A stretch of DNA of 64,000 bases from Euptelea pleiosperma. Taxonomy: Eukaryota; Streptophyta; Magnoliopsida; Ranunculales; Eupteleaceae. Of this stretch, positions 22,801 through 33,413 are shown in pieces. Position 1 is the stretch's first letter. Every line of letters starts with the position of its first letter. The notes beneath the pieces are model-generated. The model had not been told where the DNA came from. It searched no databases and worked only from the letters and a program-made list of their open reading frames with translations. The stretch covers positions 13,971,702-14,035,701 of the forward strand of contig CM068545.1 in the NCBI GenBank assembly GCA_035048495.1, given 5' to 3'. The translations under genes and the position numbers were made by a program.

Positions 22801-25800
22801 AATTGGGAAGAATCCCCACATTTCTAGTTAGTACAAGCAAAACTTTCTACATCCTGCTCTCACAGTTTAAATCATATGTCAGATTCACTGTATCTTACTA
22901 CTTGAGGAGATTACTGTGGGTACATAAAATGACAGATTACCATTGTATTGGGAAGCGGGTACACCGCGAAGCACTATATCACTACTCTAAACCCTAAAGT
23001 TCACCTTATGTCGACACATGGCGGAGAAGGAACCCTATAAAGAAAAGGGTGTGTAGAAGGAGAAAAGATCAGCTTTTGGGTGAATGAAGCTAGAGAGAGG
23101 AAGAAAATATATACAGAGAAGTTAGAGAGAGAAAATATGTAGAGAGAAGCTAGAGAGATGTAACCTGAAGATTTTGATAAGGAAATTGGCCGGAGACAGG
23201 CTTCCCGTGGACGTAGTCGCCGGCAAGAGTCCCGGCGACGAACCACGTAAGTTTGTGTTGTGTTCGTCATTTATTTATTGCTTTAATTTTATCGTAATTA
23301 TTAGTTAATTAATATATGCTGATTGCTTGTGGAGGGAGGATCGGAGATCGGACGGCAAATCCGTTCTTACCCTCCACAAAATCGCACCGTCTGTGAGAAT
23401 AATTCCATGCGTGGCACACATTGTAGTAAAACCTAAAAGTGAATGCAAGATATAGAAAAGAAGCATCGAGAAAGGCATGAGAGGCCTTAGTAAATGGCGT
23501 GAATAAGAGTGGTTTGGGGGTCCAATAGGGTGTGTCACACACCTTATTAGACCCAAAAGTAAGTCAAATATAAGGAAGACATATATTTAAATTTCTTTTT
23601 ATTTCTTTATTATATTTTCACATGGGAAGAAGTTTGTTTTAATTGGTTGAGTGTACAGTTACACTTGTTGGTGTATACAGTGTAGAACTGCATATAGTAT
23701 GATTTGTTGTAGCATGTTTGATTAACATTTAAATGTTATTATTTAGTACAAGTAATAGGTGGGTAGTGTAGCAATAATTATGTATGGTGTTATTAACAGG
23801 GTAGTTACGTATGAATTGAAGTGTGACAATATTTGGCGGTGTTTTATGTATACATTATTGCAGACATTGTGTATAGTGTGTTGAATAATGTTGAAGTTAG
23901 TGTTTTTTTTGTACTCACATGGCAGACATTGTATAATGTTGAAGTTAGTGTTAAGTTACGAGTTTATGAGTGTGCAAATATTGTATTGTTTAGATTGTGC
24001 ACATAAGTGCTAAACTTGACATGAGCCCAGAGTAGCCCAAGCATGAGACCAACCTTGAGGGCCTATACAAGCCCATATATGAGATAGCGTTGTGGGCCAA
24101 GTAGTCAGCCCACTCAAGCATAGTAAGCTCGAAGGAGCTTAGCTTTTATGTGAACATAGACATTGGGCCCAACTTGAGTATCCAATTTTCGACCCATGGG
24201 CCTAGTAATCAAGAACTTTGAGTAGACCAATATCGAGACCTTGCCCATTGAGCTCACTTTTTGGACCTGATTTATTTTAAAGGCCCAATTGACAACAATG
24301 GCCTAGCCTGGTCCCTTTTGCATTGTAGATTTTGTGGGCCATGTAGTCGGCCCCATCAAATTAAACTATTCTTACATATGTTGCGCCACGTGATATTTCA
24401 CATTTTATGATGGGCCCAATTTGAATAAGGTGGGCCAAAGCCAGATTTGAGGTTGCGATTGGCCCAATTAATTTCATTAGGCCTTAGGGTGGCCTAGATT
24501 AATTATGATACTAGCTTTGTGGGCCATGACATCGACCCATCCAAATGTAGTTGATCCAATGGAGTGAAATATAAAAGATGTGTATGCATGTGGATATAAA
24601 GAAATGAGTTAACATATAGACTTGCATGATATTGTTTAAAGTTGTGAAGCAGTTTTATTAAATGCTCATATTAAGTAGAATATTGTAGTATGATCATTAT
24701 TGAGACCACGCGGTGGGCCATGTATATTAAGACCAATTTATATTTAGACTATTCGGGTGGGCCATGTAATAGGCCCACCCAAGCATGATTTGATGAGAAA
24801 TTATTTTGTAAGCCAAACTATCGGACTTGGGGGCTTGTCAAAGTTGACCCAAGCCCAACCCCCCGACTTGGGGGCTTGATTAAAAAAAGGGAGATAAGAG
24901 GAATAGTGGAGCCCAAGCTCCCCTGAAACCATGATACATTGATTAAATAAAATTGCATTATATTTGAAACATATTAGTATATTGAAACATGATAGTATGT
25001 TGAAGCATATTGAAGCATGTTAGTATATTGAAGCATGTTGAAGCATGTTAGTATATTTGAAGCATATTAGTATATTGAAGTATGTTAAATATATTGAAAT
25101 CCATTAAAGTATATTGAAGCATATGAAGTATACCAGCCATCAGAAAGGAAATCATGCTCGGCCAATGAAAAGTCCAACCAATCTCAGTTAAAGGGATTAC
25201 GCTTGGCGAGAAAGTCCAGTCAATCTCAGTTAAAGAGATTGCGCTCGGCGAGAAACTTCCTAGGAAGTAGCCGAGAGGCCCCCAGTTCCTTTGGGTTGTG
25301 GGGCCCAAGTACTCTCTGGCCGCGACCTCTAGGATTTGAAGGCCAACTTCTTATGAGGTAGCCAAGAGGCCCCCACTTCGTTCGGGTTGTGGGGCTCAAG
25401 TACTCTCTGGCCACGACCTCTAGGATGCGCATTTGAAGGCCAACTTCCTATGAAGTAGCCGAGAGGCCCCCACTTCCTTCGGGTTGTGGGGCCCAAGTAC
25501 TCTCTGGCAGCAACCTCTAAGATGCGCATTTGAAGGCCAACTTCCTATGAGGTAGAGGCCCCCACTTCCTTCAGGTTGTGGGGCCCAAGTACTCTCTGAC
25601 CGCGACCTCTAGGATGCGCATTTGAAGGCCAACTTCTTGTGAGGTAACCGAGAGGCCTCCACTCCCTTCGGGTTGTGGGGCCCAAGTACTCTCTGGCCGC
25701 GACCTCTAGGATACGCATTTGAATGCCAACTTCCTATGAGGTAGCCGAGAGGCCCCCACTTCCTTCGGGTTGTGGGGCCCAAGTACTCTCTGGCTGCGAC

Positions 25801-28800
25801 CTCTAAGATGCGCATTTGATTATCGCAGTTATGGCATTATTCTCAGATATCAGTTATCGCAGTTATAGCGTTATCACAATATTATTCTCAGATATCGACT
25901 ATCGCAGTTATGGCATTATTCTTAAATATCAGCTATCGCAGTTATGGCGTTATCACAACATTATTCTCAGATATCGACTATCGCAGTTATGGCGTTATTC
26001 TCAAATATCGACTATCGCAGTTATGGCGTTATTCTTGTATGTCGGTTATCACAGTATTATCGCAGTTATGGCATTATTCTCAGATATCGACTATCGCAGT
26101 TATGACGTTATTCTCAAATATCGATTATCGCAGTTATGACATTATTCTCAAATATCGGCTATCGTAGTTATGGCGTTATTCTTGTATATCAGATATCGCA
26201 CTATTATTTTCAAACATCGGCTCAGATATGATATCATTCCTGATTACGACAAAGACAAATGAGATCGAGTACTGATTTATTTTCTCGAAGGCGGACCATC
26301 GCTTTAAGGTCGAGCTCCACCTTCGAGAGGGGGCTATTGTGGGTACATAAAATGGCAGATTACCATTGTATTGGGAAGCGGGTACACCGCGAAGCACTAT
26401 ATCACTACTCTAAACCCTAAAGTTCACCTTATGTCAACACATGGCGGAGAAAGAACCCTATAAAGAAAATGGTGTGTAGAAAGAGAAAAGATCAGCTTTT
26501 TGGTGAATGAAGCTAGAGAGAGGAAGAAAATATATAGAGAGAAGTTAGAGAGAGAAAATATGTAGAGAGAAGCTAGAGAAATGTAACCTGAAGATTTTGA
26601 TAAGGAAATTGGCCGGAGACCGGCTTCCCGTGGACATAGTCGCCGGCAAGAGTCCCGGCGACGAACCACGTAAGTTTGTGTTGTGTTTGTCATTTATTTA
26701 TTGCTTTAATTTTATCGTAATTATTAGTTAATTAATATATGCTGATTGCTTGTGGAGGGAGGATCGGAGATCGGACGGCAAATCCGCTCTTACCCCTCCA
26801 CAATTACTCCATCTTTATGCACCATATTGATAGCTTTTTTTATGTCAAAGTCATCCATATAATACCAAGTGACATAAAGATAGCTTTCAAGCACCCCAAA
26901 CGGTACGAAATATTGGTTGGTTCTGACTTTGCAACAAAGCTTTTCTGCATTTTTTAAAACGACATTTTCAAGATTGATTGAACTCATTAGTGAGAATGAT
27001 AATGCAAAATGATAAGATTAATTAAATAAGAACACCGAGTGTTAGTATCATATGGATACTTCTTTAACTGACCTGAATACAAATCCAACATCTGAATCAA
27101 CATAAATGACACATTAATGCCCGCAACAGCAAATGGGTATTCCCAAGTGGCACGCTTTCCATCTTGTTTGAACAACAACCTACGAAAAGAAGCCTTCATT
27201 TTGAATGTGAGTACAATTAGTAATAACTCATTGTGAATATATTTAGACATCAGAGAAATTACAAAAGCACGATAAAAAGAAATAAGAATTAATTAAAAAT
27301 CATGACCATACTAGACTGATCCTTTGAAAAATCCAAATACTGAAATTGGGGCCATACCGGGTAAGTCCTGGCAAAAAACAGAAGATTCTCAAGCGAAACA
27401 AATCCACAGCCCCTACAGGAAAAGACCTTAATAATATCAGACTAAAATCGCTGTCCTACACAAGGGAGTAAGACAAGTTCCGAATATCAAAGGAAGTTGT
27501 GAGTTGTATTTAATTAATTATTCATGTTACTTGTATTTGTTTATTATTCCTTCTTATTTGAAATTTATACCTAAGAGGTACTGATGTAACTTCACATGTA
27601 ATTTCCATCTTCATTTCAATAATATCCCAAATCTCTAATGCCAAAAGGAAGCTTTTAAGGAAATTAAAATCAACAACTGTGACTTGATAGTCCAGTCCTT
27701 TCTCTCTTAACTAAACCAGCGTCAATGCATCACACTTTACTGTTAATAGGGTTAAAAACATGGCCGTAGAAATCTAGGTCAGTCTTGCAGGGTTGGCCAA
27801 GGACATGACCATGGCTGTTGTTGCTATGATCCTCCTTTGCATGATGTTAGCCAAACTGTGGTTCTACTTCCGAAGATGGCATCCATGTGCTCAGGGCCCA
27901 TAATCCAAACAATACAACAAACATTCACCAAGTAAACAACTCACTTTCTCCAATAAGTCCAATCCTGTCTTTAGTCTATCTAAAGCAGTTGAACTGTAAT
28001 GCTCTCCTGCCAATTGAATCAGTTACAAAGGTGCCACAAATCATACGACTATGATGGTGCCTCCACAAATTATATAATTGAATTTTACAATGGTCAGTCA
28101 CTCTTGTTTCTACTTCTGATTTAATTTTAATTCGATAAAAAAGTAGACTAAAATCAAATCACTGAGAATGAAAGAATCTCACCTAAAATCAGTTGATGGA
28201 TTAGGACCTTGCCACCCCATATCTTTCCATTGATCAGAGACCAAACCTTTAAGATCAGTATCTGGAAAAGCAGCATACCATAATGCTCTCAGAGCTTCCT
28301 GTCAATAGGAAAAAATAAATGAGATAAACTTATTCATCTAGCATCTGACAGTGAAAAAATAACTTGGAAAGAAAACAATATGCAGAACTGTAACAGCCAC
28401 ACACTTAGATTGAAGAAAGCTCATGCCAAAATAAAAGATATTTACAAGATTGTGAACATAACAAATTTCAAAATTTTGTATATTCCTCCCATTCAAGAGG
28501 TTCAAACCCCAAGACTTATGTATACCAATATAACAGTAACAAATATCAGTATTGTCAAGCTCCCTATTCAGGATCTGAGTTTTCAAAACTAGAAAGTTGA
28601 ATCTCAAGATCAAGATCATCAAACAAGCAGTTGTAAAAGGGCTTCATCCAAATCCTCTTTATGCATAAAAATAAAATAAAGTAAACATACAATCTTCTGC
28701 ACCTGCCTACAATTTCATAGCTGACATGTTTATGTGTATTTACACATCTGAATTTCATAACATCAATTAAACCAACATAAAACTCATGGTGAATATGTAA

Positions 28801-31282
28801 TATGCAGATTTAACATCAATAAAGGTGAAGATATTTGTATCAAGAGAGCTTAATTCACTTTTATGAAGTTTGAAGAAGCATTGATAAACCAGGAAGAATG
28901 GGAGTAGATAATAGACCTGATAGTATCATCAACAGGTTCTTTTAGTTTACTAAGATGAAACCCAAAAATAAAAGAAAAGAAAGAGGGAACTATCTTGGGA
29001 AGAAGATAATACCTGATGGTCTGGGCAAGTCTCATCAAAAGGTACTTGTAATCGTTCTTGAAGCCTTTGCAGTCTTTGTTCCTGCTAAGAGGAAAAAGAC
29101 TGTCATAAATTCTACAAGGCATAGGATGATATGAGAAATAATGAATGGCCATACCATGGAAACAGGCATTCCTAGCCATAAACTATGAACAAAATTTTCA
29201 CAAAGTTCAAAGAATTGGCCCAAAACTCCTTTGAATGTGATAAGATCCCAATTGAGGGCTACTAAAGACAACATAAAGAGAAGGCCATTTAAGGCTTTAA
29301 AAAGAGAAAAAATCTGACATGCCTATAACCATTTAGCTGACTCCACAATCTATTGAAATATAATTTGACAGTACGGATTTGACACAGTCTGCGGGACCCA
29401 CAATGAGTTGATTCAAGGGCTGATTCTTGGTGAGGATGATCTCCTCACCATAAAGATCATCCTCACAAAAAATCAGGCCATTCTGAAATTTCTAATCCTA
29501 TCAAATATGGACTTCAAATTGATGGTAAAATAGACAGTCCATAATTTTTCAACTTGTAATCCATTTTTCATAGGGCTAGAAATGTCGAAATGAGCTGATT
29601 TTTTTGAGGATGATATTTCACCAAACATCAACCTTTGACTCATCTCCATGTGGGCCCCACAGATATGTGTTAGGATATCGTATCAACCAAGTCAACAGAA
29701 ATAAAATCAGTATTTTATCGAACTCCAAGAAATACCACTTGATTGAGATTTCAAATATACCTGAAGAGGGCTCAAAGAATAGTCAAGAATCTTGTCTCCA
29801 TGTCCATGGCGTTTATTGCCCGAGCGGTAAAGGAGTCCTCCTATCCATGATCGTGACCCAACCATAGCATTAGCTGCAACCACCAGAAATTGATGAGTGA
29901 TTTAGGCTAAACTATTATGCAAAATGGAACGATCAGTAACTAGCCACGCTAGTAGGTAATTGTGAGTTAAATCTTCTAAAGAAAAAGGTGGGTGCAATGT
30001 TCCACTCATTAAATTTGTAGGTAGAATGTCTCTGGCTATGAGCCCATACTTAATCCATTTTGAAACAGAAGGTTGTAACTCAGAAGCACAACAGATTCTC
30101 TGTGTTTGTTACAAATCCTTCAATGAAAATTAACCACAAACATCCAGAAAAGCATGCAAGCTACTGGTGAATCCAGATTAGATGGTTACTAAATTGTGAC
30201 CATGTAACAAAGACAGTAGATATTCTTAGAAATTTGGGTGTTCAACATGATTGTTAAGGAAATACCACAAAATTCCATGCAGGATGGCAACAAAAAGAAA
30301 GAAGGAAAAAAAAAAGAAGAAGAATATGACAATAATTTAAAGATATGTTTCGGATATATTTCATATTTACCGATAAAAAAAAAATATTTCATATTTCTAT
30401 TCTTTTCCATTTTTCAACAATATAACGTGAAAAGGGCCTAAATCAAATTGGACAAACACACATACACACACATGGAGATGTACACATGAATGAAATTCAA
30501 ACATGAAAAGGGTGACTCACTAAAACATTGAGCCCACTGTGATATTACGTGAGCAAGATTATGTGCCCATGCCAGTTCTTCATGTCTTCTCTTTCGCCTC
30601 CAATAACCTTCATCCTCGTCAACCTGTATTTAGAACCAGTGTGAGCAACCAGTAATTATCAAAAAGCTCAGTTACCAACTCGGAACTTGTGCAACTCGCC
30701 CAGTTTGGCGAGCTGCCAGAATCAATTAGAAATTTTGGTTTATAAAAGAATGGCTCAGTCTTTTTACATAATTCTCAAAGCGAAGTAAAAATTTAAGAAA
30801 AATCAAGAGATGATGCTTAATTGGGTGACCAAGAAGGTGAGACACTCAGAGTGATAACAGAAATCTAAGAGTTTGGAAGAAGGTTCCACTCTACTTAGAA
30901 TCAAGAACCTGAGAAAGACAAACTACCAAGACTTTATCAAAGCAAGTATTTCATTTGATGCGACAATGTAGATATGGTCAAACATGAAATGAATTGTGGG
31001 CCAACGAAAAACAAGCAAATGTTGCGATTGATTTCTACTGCAAGAAGAATTAATCCAATCATGTGGCGTATGCGAAATACTTCGATAAATTTCCTCTAGG
31101 AAATAAGTGTTCTAAGGCTTCAGACATAGAGGCATTGTGACAAGCAACATGGTTGGAATTTAAGTGATCCCACCTCCTACATTCAGAATGGGTATGGTTG
31201 GGAAGATGAATGGGGATGATTTTATTTTTACCCTGTATAGAGAGGAGCAAGAAGGAATGCATCGGCGACGCCTTAATCTCAT
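19889..31282 (-). CDS. ELMO/CED-12 domain-containing protein (ten exons, 290 aa)
   Basis: Exons on the minus strand: 31282-31232, 30623-30521, 29873-29761, 29081-29013, 28298-28183, 27412-27358, 27193-27073, 20369-20322, 20196-20102, 19990-19889. All junctions are GT-AG and keep frame, giving 290 residues ending LPAYNLLYQ. The N-terminal part has a basic cluster (RRKRRHEE), a hydrophobic WAHNLAHVISQWAQ helix and SLSPLQEQRLQRL. The ELMO domain follows (about residue 95 to 280) with ALRALWYAAFPD, DQWKDMGWQG, STDFR, SLENLLFFA, GKRATWEYPFAVAGIN, MLIQMLDL, AMRASYMEFN and QLERELSLEDV. The family acts with, or as a GAP for, small GTPases; the plant role is poorly defined. The start in the 31.28-kb exon (MRLRRRRC) is the least certain point. 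Intron 7 (6,703 bp) is swollen by retroelements. Confidence 0.88.
20990..22040 (-). pseudogene. RTE-type LINE reverse-transcriptase relic
   Basis: Minus-strand translations, broken by frameshifts and stops, show K-M-P-D-E-W-R followed by a Y-K-K-K segment, then Q-F-G/W-L-Y-A-R-V-V-like remains of the QFGFMPGRS block. Upstream is YVRCIKCENKRVSVRDDEIK-KRWRGY, the linker before the RT domain. This order is that of plant RTE-clade LINEs. The element lies within intron 7 of the ELMO gene in the same orientation as the gene and cannot encode an active protein. Confidence 0.72.
22915..23378 (+). repeat. 5' LTR
   Basis: 464 bp with TG...CA ends. Rich in GA-type tracts (gagagaggaagaaaatat and close copies) in the middle. 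Contains TAAGGAAATTGGCCGGAGAC and the palindromic GTCGCCGGCAAGAGTCCC stretch shared with the 3' LTR. No coding potential of its own, although minus-strand frames run through it. Confidence 0.93.
23379..24936 (+). other. LTR element interior, leader and degenerate GTGGGCCATGTAGTCGGCCC repeats
   Basis: No open frame. From about 24090 the motif GTGGGCCATGTAGTCGGCCC recurs in variant form at about 24092, 24331, 24521, 24714 and 24759, that is at spacings of roughly 190-240 bp followed by a short one. Runs of GGGCCCAA accompany it. This looks like an old, diverged tandem array rather than coding sequence. Confidence 0.6.
24937..25130 (+). repeat. Short-period array (TTGAAGCATGTTAGTATA)
   Basis: About nine degenerate units of 18-27 bp built on GAAGCATGTTAGTATATT, inside the LTR element. 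AT-rich and strongly periodic. Confidence 0.75.
25134..25250 (+). repeat. About 50-bp repeat, two to three units
   Basis: Units share CAATCTCAGTTAAAG-GATT-CGCT-GGCGAGAAA. The array sits between the AT-rich array and the 97-bp array of the LTR element. Confidence 0.65.
25250..25815 (+). repeat. 97-bp tandem array, five to six units
   Basis: Unit starts (TTTGAAGGCCAACTTC) are near 25334, 25430, 25528, 25619 and 25717, with a partial first unit from 25250. The period is 91-98 bp. Each unit contains GAGAGGCCCCCACTTCC, GTTGTGGGGCCCAAG and TACTCTCTGGCCGCGACC. The long minus-strand frames here repeat the same peptide and reflect the array only. Confidence 0.9.
25816..26215 (+). repeat. 34-bp tandem array, about eleven units
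   Basis: Units of 34-46 bp built on TATCGCAGTTATGGCGTTAT followed by TCTCAGATATCGAC. It is the last array before the polypurine tract of the LTR element. The GC/AT make-up differs sharply from the neighbouring 97-bp array, so the two arose independently. Confidence 0.9.
26338..26802 (+). repeat. 3' LTR
   Basis: 465 bp, colinear with the 5' LTR and preceded by the purine tract at about 26324-26333. It is followed at once by the target duplication ATTAC. Confidence 0.93.
29390..29670. mobile_element. Family-A-like MITE in an ELMO intron
   Basis: Left arm GTCTGCGGGACCCACAATGAG with GGTGAGGATGATCTCCTCACC, right arm TGAGGATGATATTTCACC with CTCATCTCCATGTGGGCCCC. The arms pair imperfectly. It lies in the intron between the third and fourth coding exons and leaves both splice sites intact. 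Confidence 0.6.
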
Positions 31283-31819
31283 CTCAGGCAACGAAGTCCG
31301 AGATAAGATTCATTATTCCCCCTTTCAAAGTGAAAAGGAAAAAAGCCAAAGGAGGGATGGAAACAAATGATTACAGCAACTCATGCTATGCTCTAAATTC
31401 AACCTCTCATAATTCAAATTCTCTCTACAGTCTACAAACAGTATTGAGAATGAAGATTCAAGACAAGCAATTACAGATAAATAGGGAAATCTAGTATAAA
31501 TTCCCGACAGGAATGAAAAGGGAGAAAGACAGAAAAGCAAATTAAAAGCAAGAACAGAAAAGAGAAAAAAAAAAAAAAAAAGGATAAGAGGCGCAATCAA
31601 AGGGGTGGTACTGTACATAACCTTTTTTTGTAATTGAGAGTGAAAAGTTTGAAAGGGAATGAAGAAGAGTGTGTGCAGTGGACACAATACAAGACAAAAA
31701 GGACAAAACACACAGGAGATTGAGATAGAGAGAAAAGAAAAAGTTAAAAAAAATAAATAAATAATGACGTTTGTGGGGTGGTAGGGGTGGGGGAACCACC
31801 TACATCTCCACAGACCTAC

Positions 31820-32110
31820 CTGAGATTGAGATCGAATCCGATATGAGATATTGAGGTTGATGAGATCCGGGGAGGGCCCTCTAGCCGTGTGCAGTGAAGG
31901 GGAAGGTGGTGGGGCCGGACCTGAAGGAGGAGGAGATGGAGCATCTGTGCCAGAGTTTGGTTGATTTGGTTTGGTTTGGTTTGGTTCGGAAGGGTGGGGG
32001 CTACAGGGAAGGGCTGGGCTCTCCAACCGTTATCGGATGTGTCGGGGCTCGGGAGAGGAGAACGTCACGCTTTCCAGTTTCAGACCGCTAAAGACACAGC
32101 CAAACGCATC
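31820..32110 (-). promoter_or_regulatory. Probable 5' untranslated exon and promoter side of the ELMO gene
   Basis: Minus-strand sequence ending CTCAATCTCAG before GTAGGT makes a good donor at 31820. A proline- and serine-rich frame is open across it and would join exon 2 (30623) in phase, but it begins after an in-frame TAA and has no ATG. I therefore read it as 5' leader, spliced either to the 31.28-kb exon or directly to exon 2. An upstream ATG near 32108 gives only a ten-codon reading frame. Confidence 0.45.
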
Positions 32111-32356
32111 CTCTGCTAAAACTAAGCCTATGCCTTAGGGGACGGAATCACGAGAACCTCTAAGGTGTCAACACAGGCTACCTGGGGAATCTGTTACCTT
32201 TTGTGAAATACAAAACATGAAAAAAAGTAAACGAAAAACAGGTTGGCAAGGTTTCCAGCTTACTAAAGTACACGTGCCAAAACTTATTGATGTTGGACGT
32301 AAAACTTTCGTGTTCAAATTCAAAGTTCAAACGTCAAACCTTGGCTTTTCGTTGAC

Positions 32357-32713
32357 GGTCAGCAAAGCCATTGACAGCCCACAATATGAGTCACGTGGCA
32401 CACTCTTAGAGGATGCTGACTGTATGGATGTCTGGCCAATCTCTAGGTGAACCTACACCAAAATCAGCCTGATTAGTGATTTCAACCCTTTGGATCCTTG
32501 TACCCCAAATAATGGTCAATAATGCTCAAATTCCCAGTGTTAAAATCAACCCATGAAAATGACTCTAATCCAATGCTTAGAAATCACTAATCAGGTTGAT
32601 TTTTGTTTTGTAGGCCCACCTAGGGATTGGCCAAACATCTATACGGTCAGTGTCCTCTAAAATGTGCCACGTGACTTATATTGTGGGCATTTAACTGCTT
32701 TGCTGACCGCGAA
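32357..32713. mobile_element. Foldback MITE with GGTCAGCAAAGC ends
   Basis: Ends CGGTCAGCAAAGCC...CCCACAATATGAG and TATATTGTGGGC...GCTTTGCTGACCG pair. The inner arms are the GTGGCACACTCTTAGAGGA / GGATGTCTGGCCAATC core and its complement. It lies upstream of the ELMO leader. No clean target duplication could be set. Confidence 0.7.
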
Positions 32714-33162
32714 GTTTTACTCCCCAAGACACCAATTTAACGTACAGCATTTTGATATAGAAACCGATTAATATGCCACGTGGTACACATTTTCACCCTA
32801 GCTGTAGCGGACCTCTAAAGTCTAAACAAACACCAGCCTGATTGGTGATTTCCAGCCATGAATTTTGAGCAGTTTTTATAGTGGGCTTCATAAACAGGTC
32901 CATGAATGGGTTCCAAGCCCATGATGAAAAATTCCCAAATCCAGCGGCTAGAAAATACTAGACAGGATGATTTTTGGTATATAAGTCCCCAAGGGATAGG
33001 GTAAAAAGTCAGAGAGTGTGCCACATGGCAGTTTGAGGGATTTCTGTACCAAACTTTGATGCCACGTGGCATTTTGAGAGATTTCTGTATAAAACTTTTG
33101 ATATAAAATTTTGTACTACCTCAAAAAAGTTGGTTAAATTAGTAAAACCTACCTGAGCTGCT
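32714..33162. repeat. Second common-core foldback relic
   Basis: Two half arms (ATGCCACGTGGTACACA... and GAGAGTGTGCCACATGGCAG) pair in part. Twin copies of TTTGAGAGATTTCTGTA-AAACTTT follow at about 33040 and 33075. Confidence 0.5.
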
Positions 33163-33413
33163 TTAAATTAGGGTCAGCTCCCTTGACCATCAGTCAATGT
33201 TGTGTGGGCTAACATCCAATTCCAATGAGCTTATCAAATTTCAGTCGAGAAAATATAGAAAATACGACGACAATGTCAAATAACACTAACAATGGGCTTA
33301 AAAATTTCATCAAAATTAATTTTCATAGCGAACGGCATTGACCAGTTTTAGATGTTTAGATATTAGTCAATAATATTGACTGACAGTCAAGTGGGGTGAC
33401 TCTAATTTAAAAC
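33163..33413. mobile_element. Foldback element with TTTAAATTAGGGTCA ends
   Basis: Left end TTTAAATTAGGGTCAGCTCC and right end GGGGTGACTCTAATTTAAA form an inverted repeat of about 15 bp. Internal CCATCAGTCAATG / TTGACTGACAGTC also pair. About 250 bp long with no coding content. Confidence 0.55.

Larger units (their letters stand above)
22915..26802 (+). mobile_element. Complete non-autonomous LTR retroelement (3,888 bp)
   Basis: Two LTRs (22915-23378 and 26338-26802) both start TGTGGGTACATAA and end CCCTCCACA. Perfect 5-bp target duplications ATTAC are at 22910-22914 and 26803-26807. By eye the LTRs differ at about a dozen positions plus one indel (roughly 2.6%), so the insertion is fairly recent. 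The sequence after the 5' LTR (CGCACCGTCTGTGAGAA) recalls the GCGCCGTCTGTGGGAA seen in plant Ty3/gypsy elements. A purine tract GAGAGGGGGCTAT precedes the 3' LTR. The 2.96-kb interior has no gag, protease, RT, RNase H or integrase frame and is mostly tandem arrays. It is therefore a LARD-like, trans-mobilised element, inserted antisense in ELMO intron 7. Confidence 0.93.

Noticed and set aside
25048..26167. Several open frames on both strands in the repeat arrays
   Set aside because: They repeat one peptide per array unit and lie inside a non-coding LTR element.
25250..26215. CRISPR-like regular spacing
   Set aside because: Units are contiguous tandem repeats without unique spacers, in a plant nuclear retroelement.
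26790..26987. Possible additional ELMO exon just 3' of the LTR element
   Set aside because: The frame shows none of the ELMO blocks, and the exon at 20369-20322 supplies the expected continuation in phase.
31325..32026. A 233-residue minus-strand frame with a proline-rich start
   Set aside because: It begins with TTG after an in-frame stop and runs through a donor site into intron sequence of low complexity. Only its first part may be ELMO leader exon.
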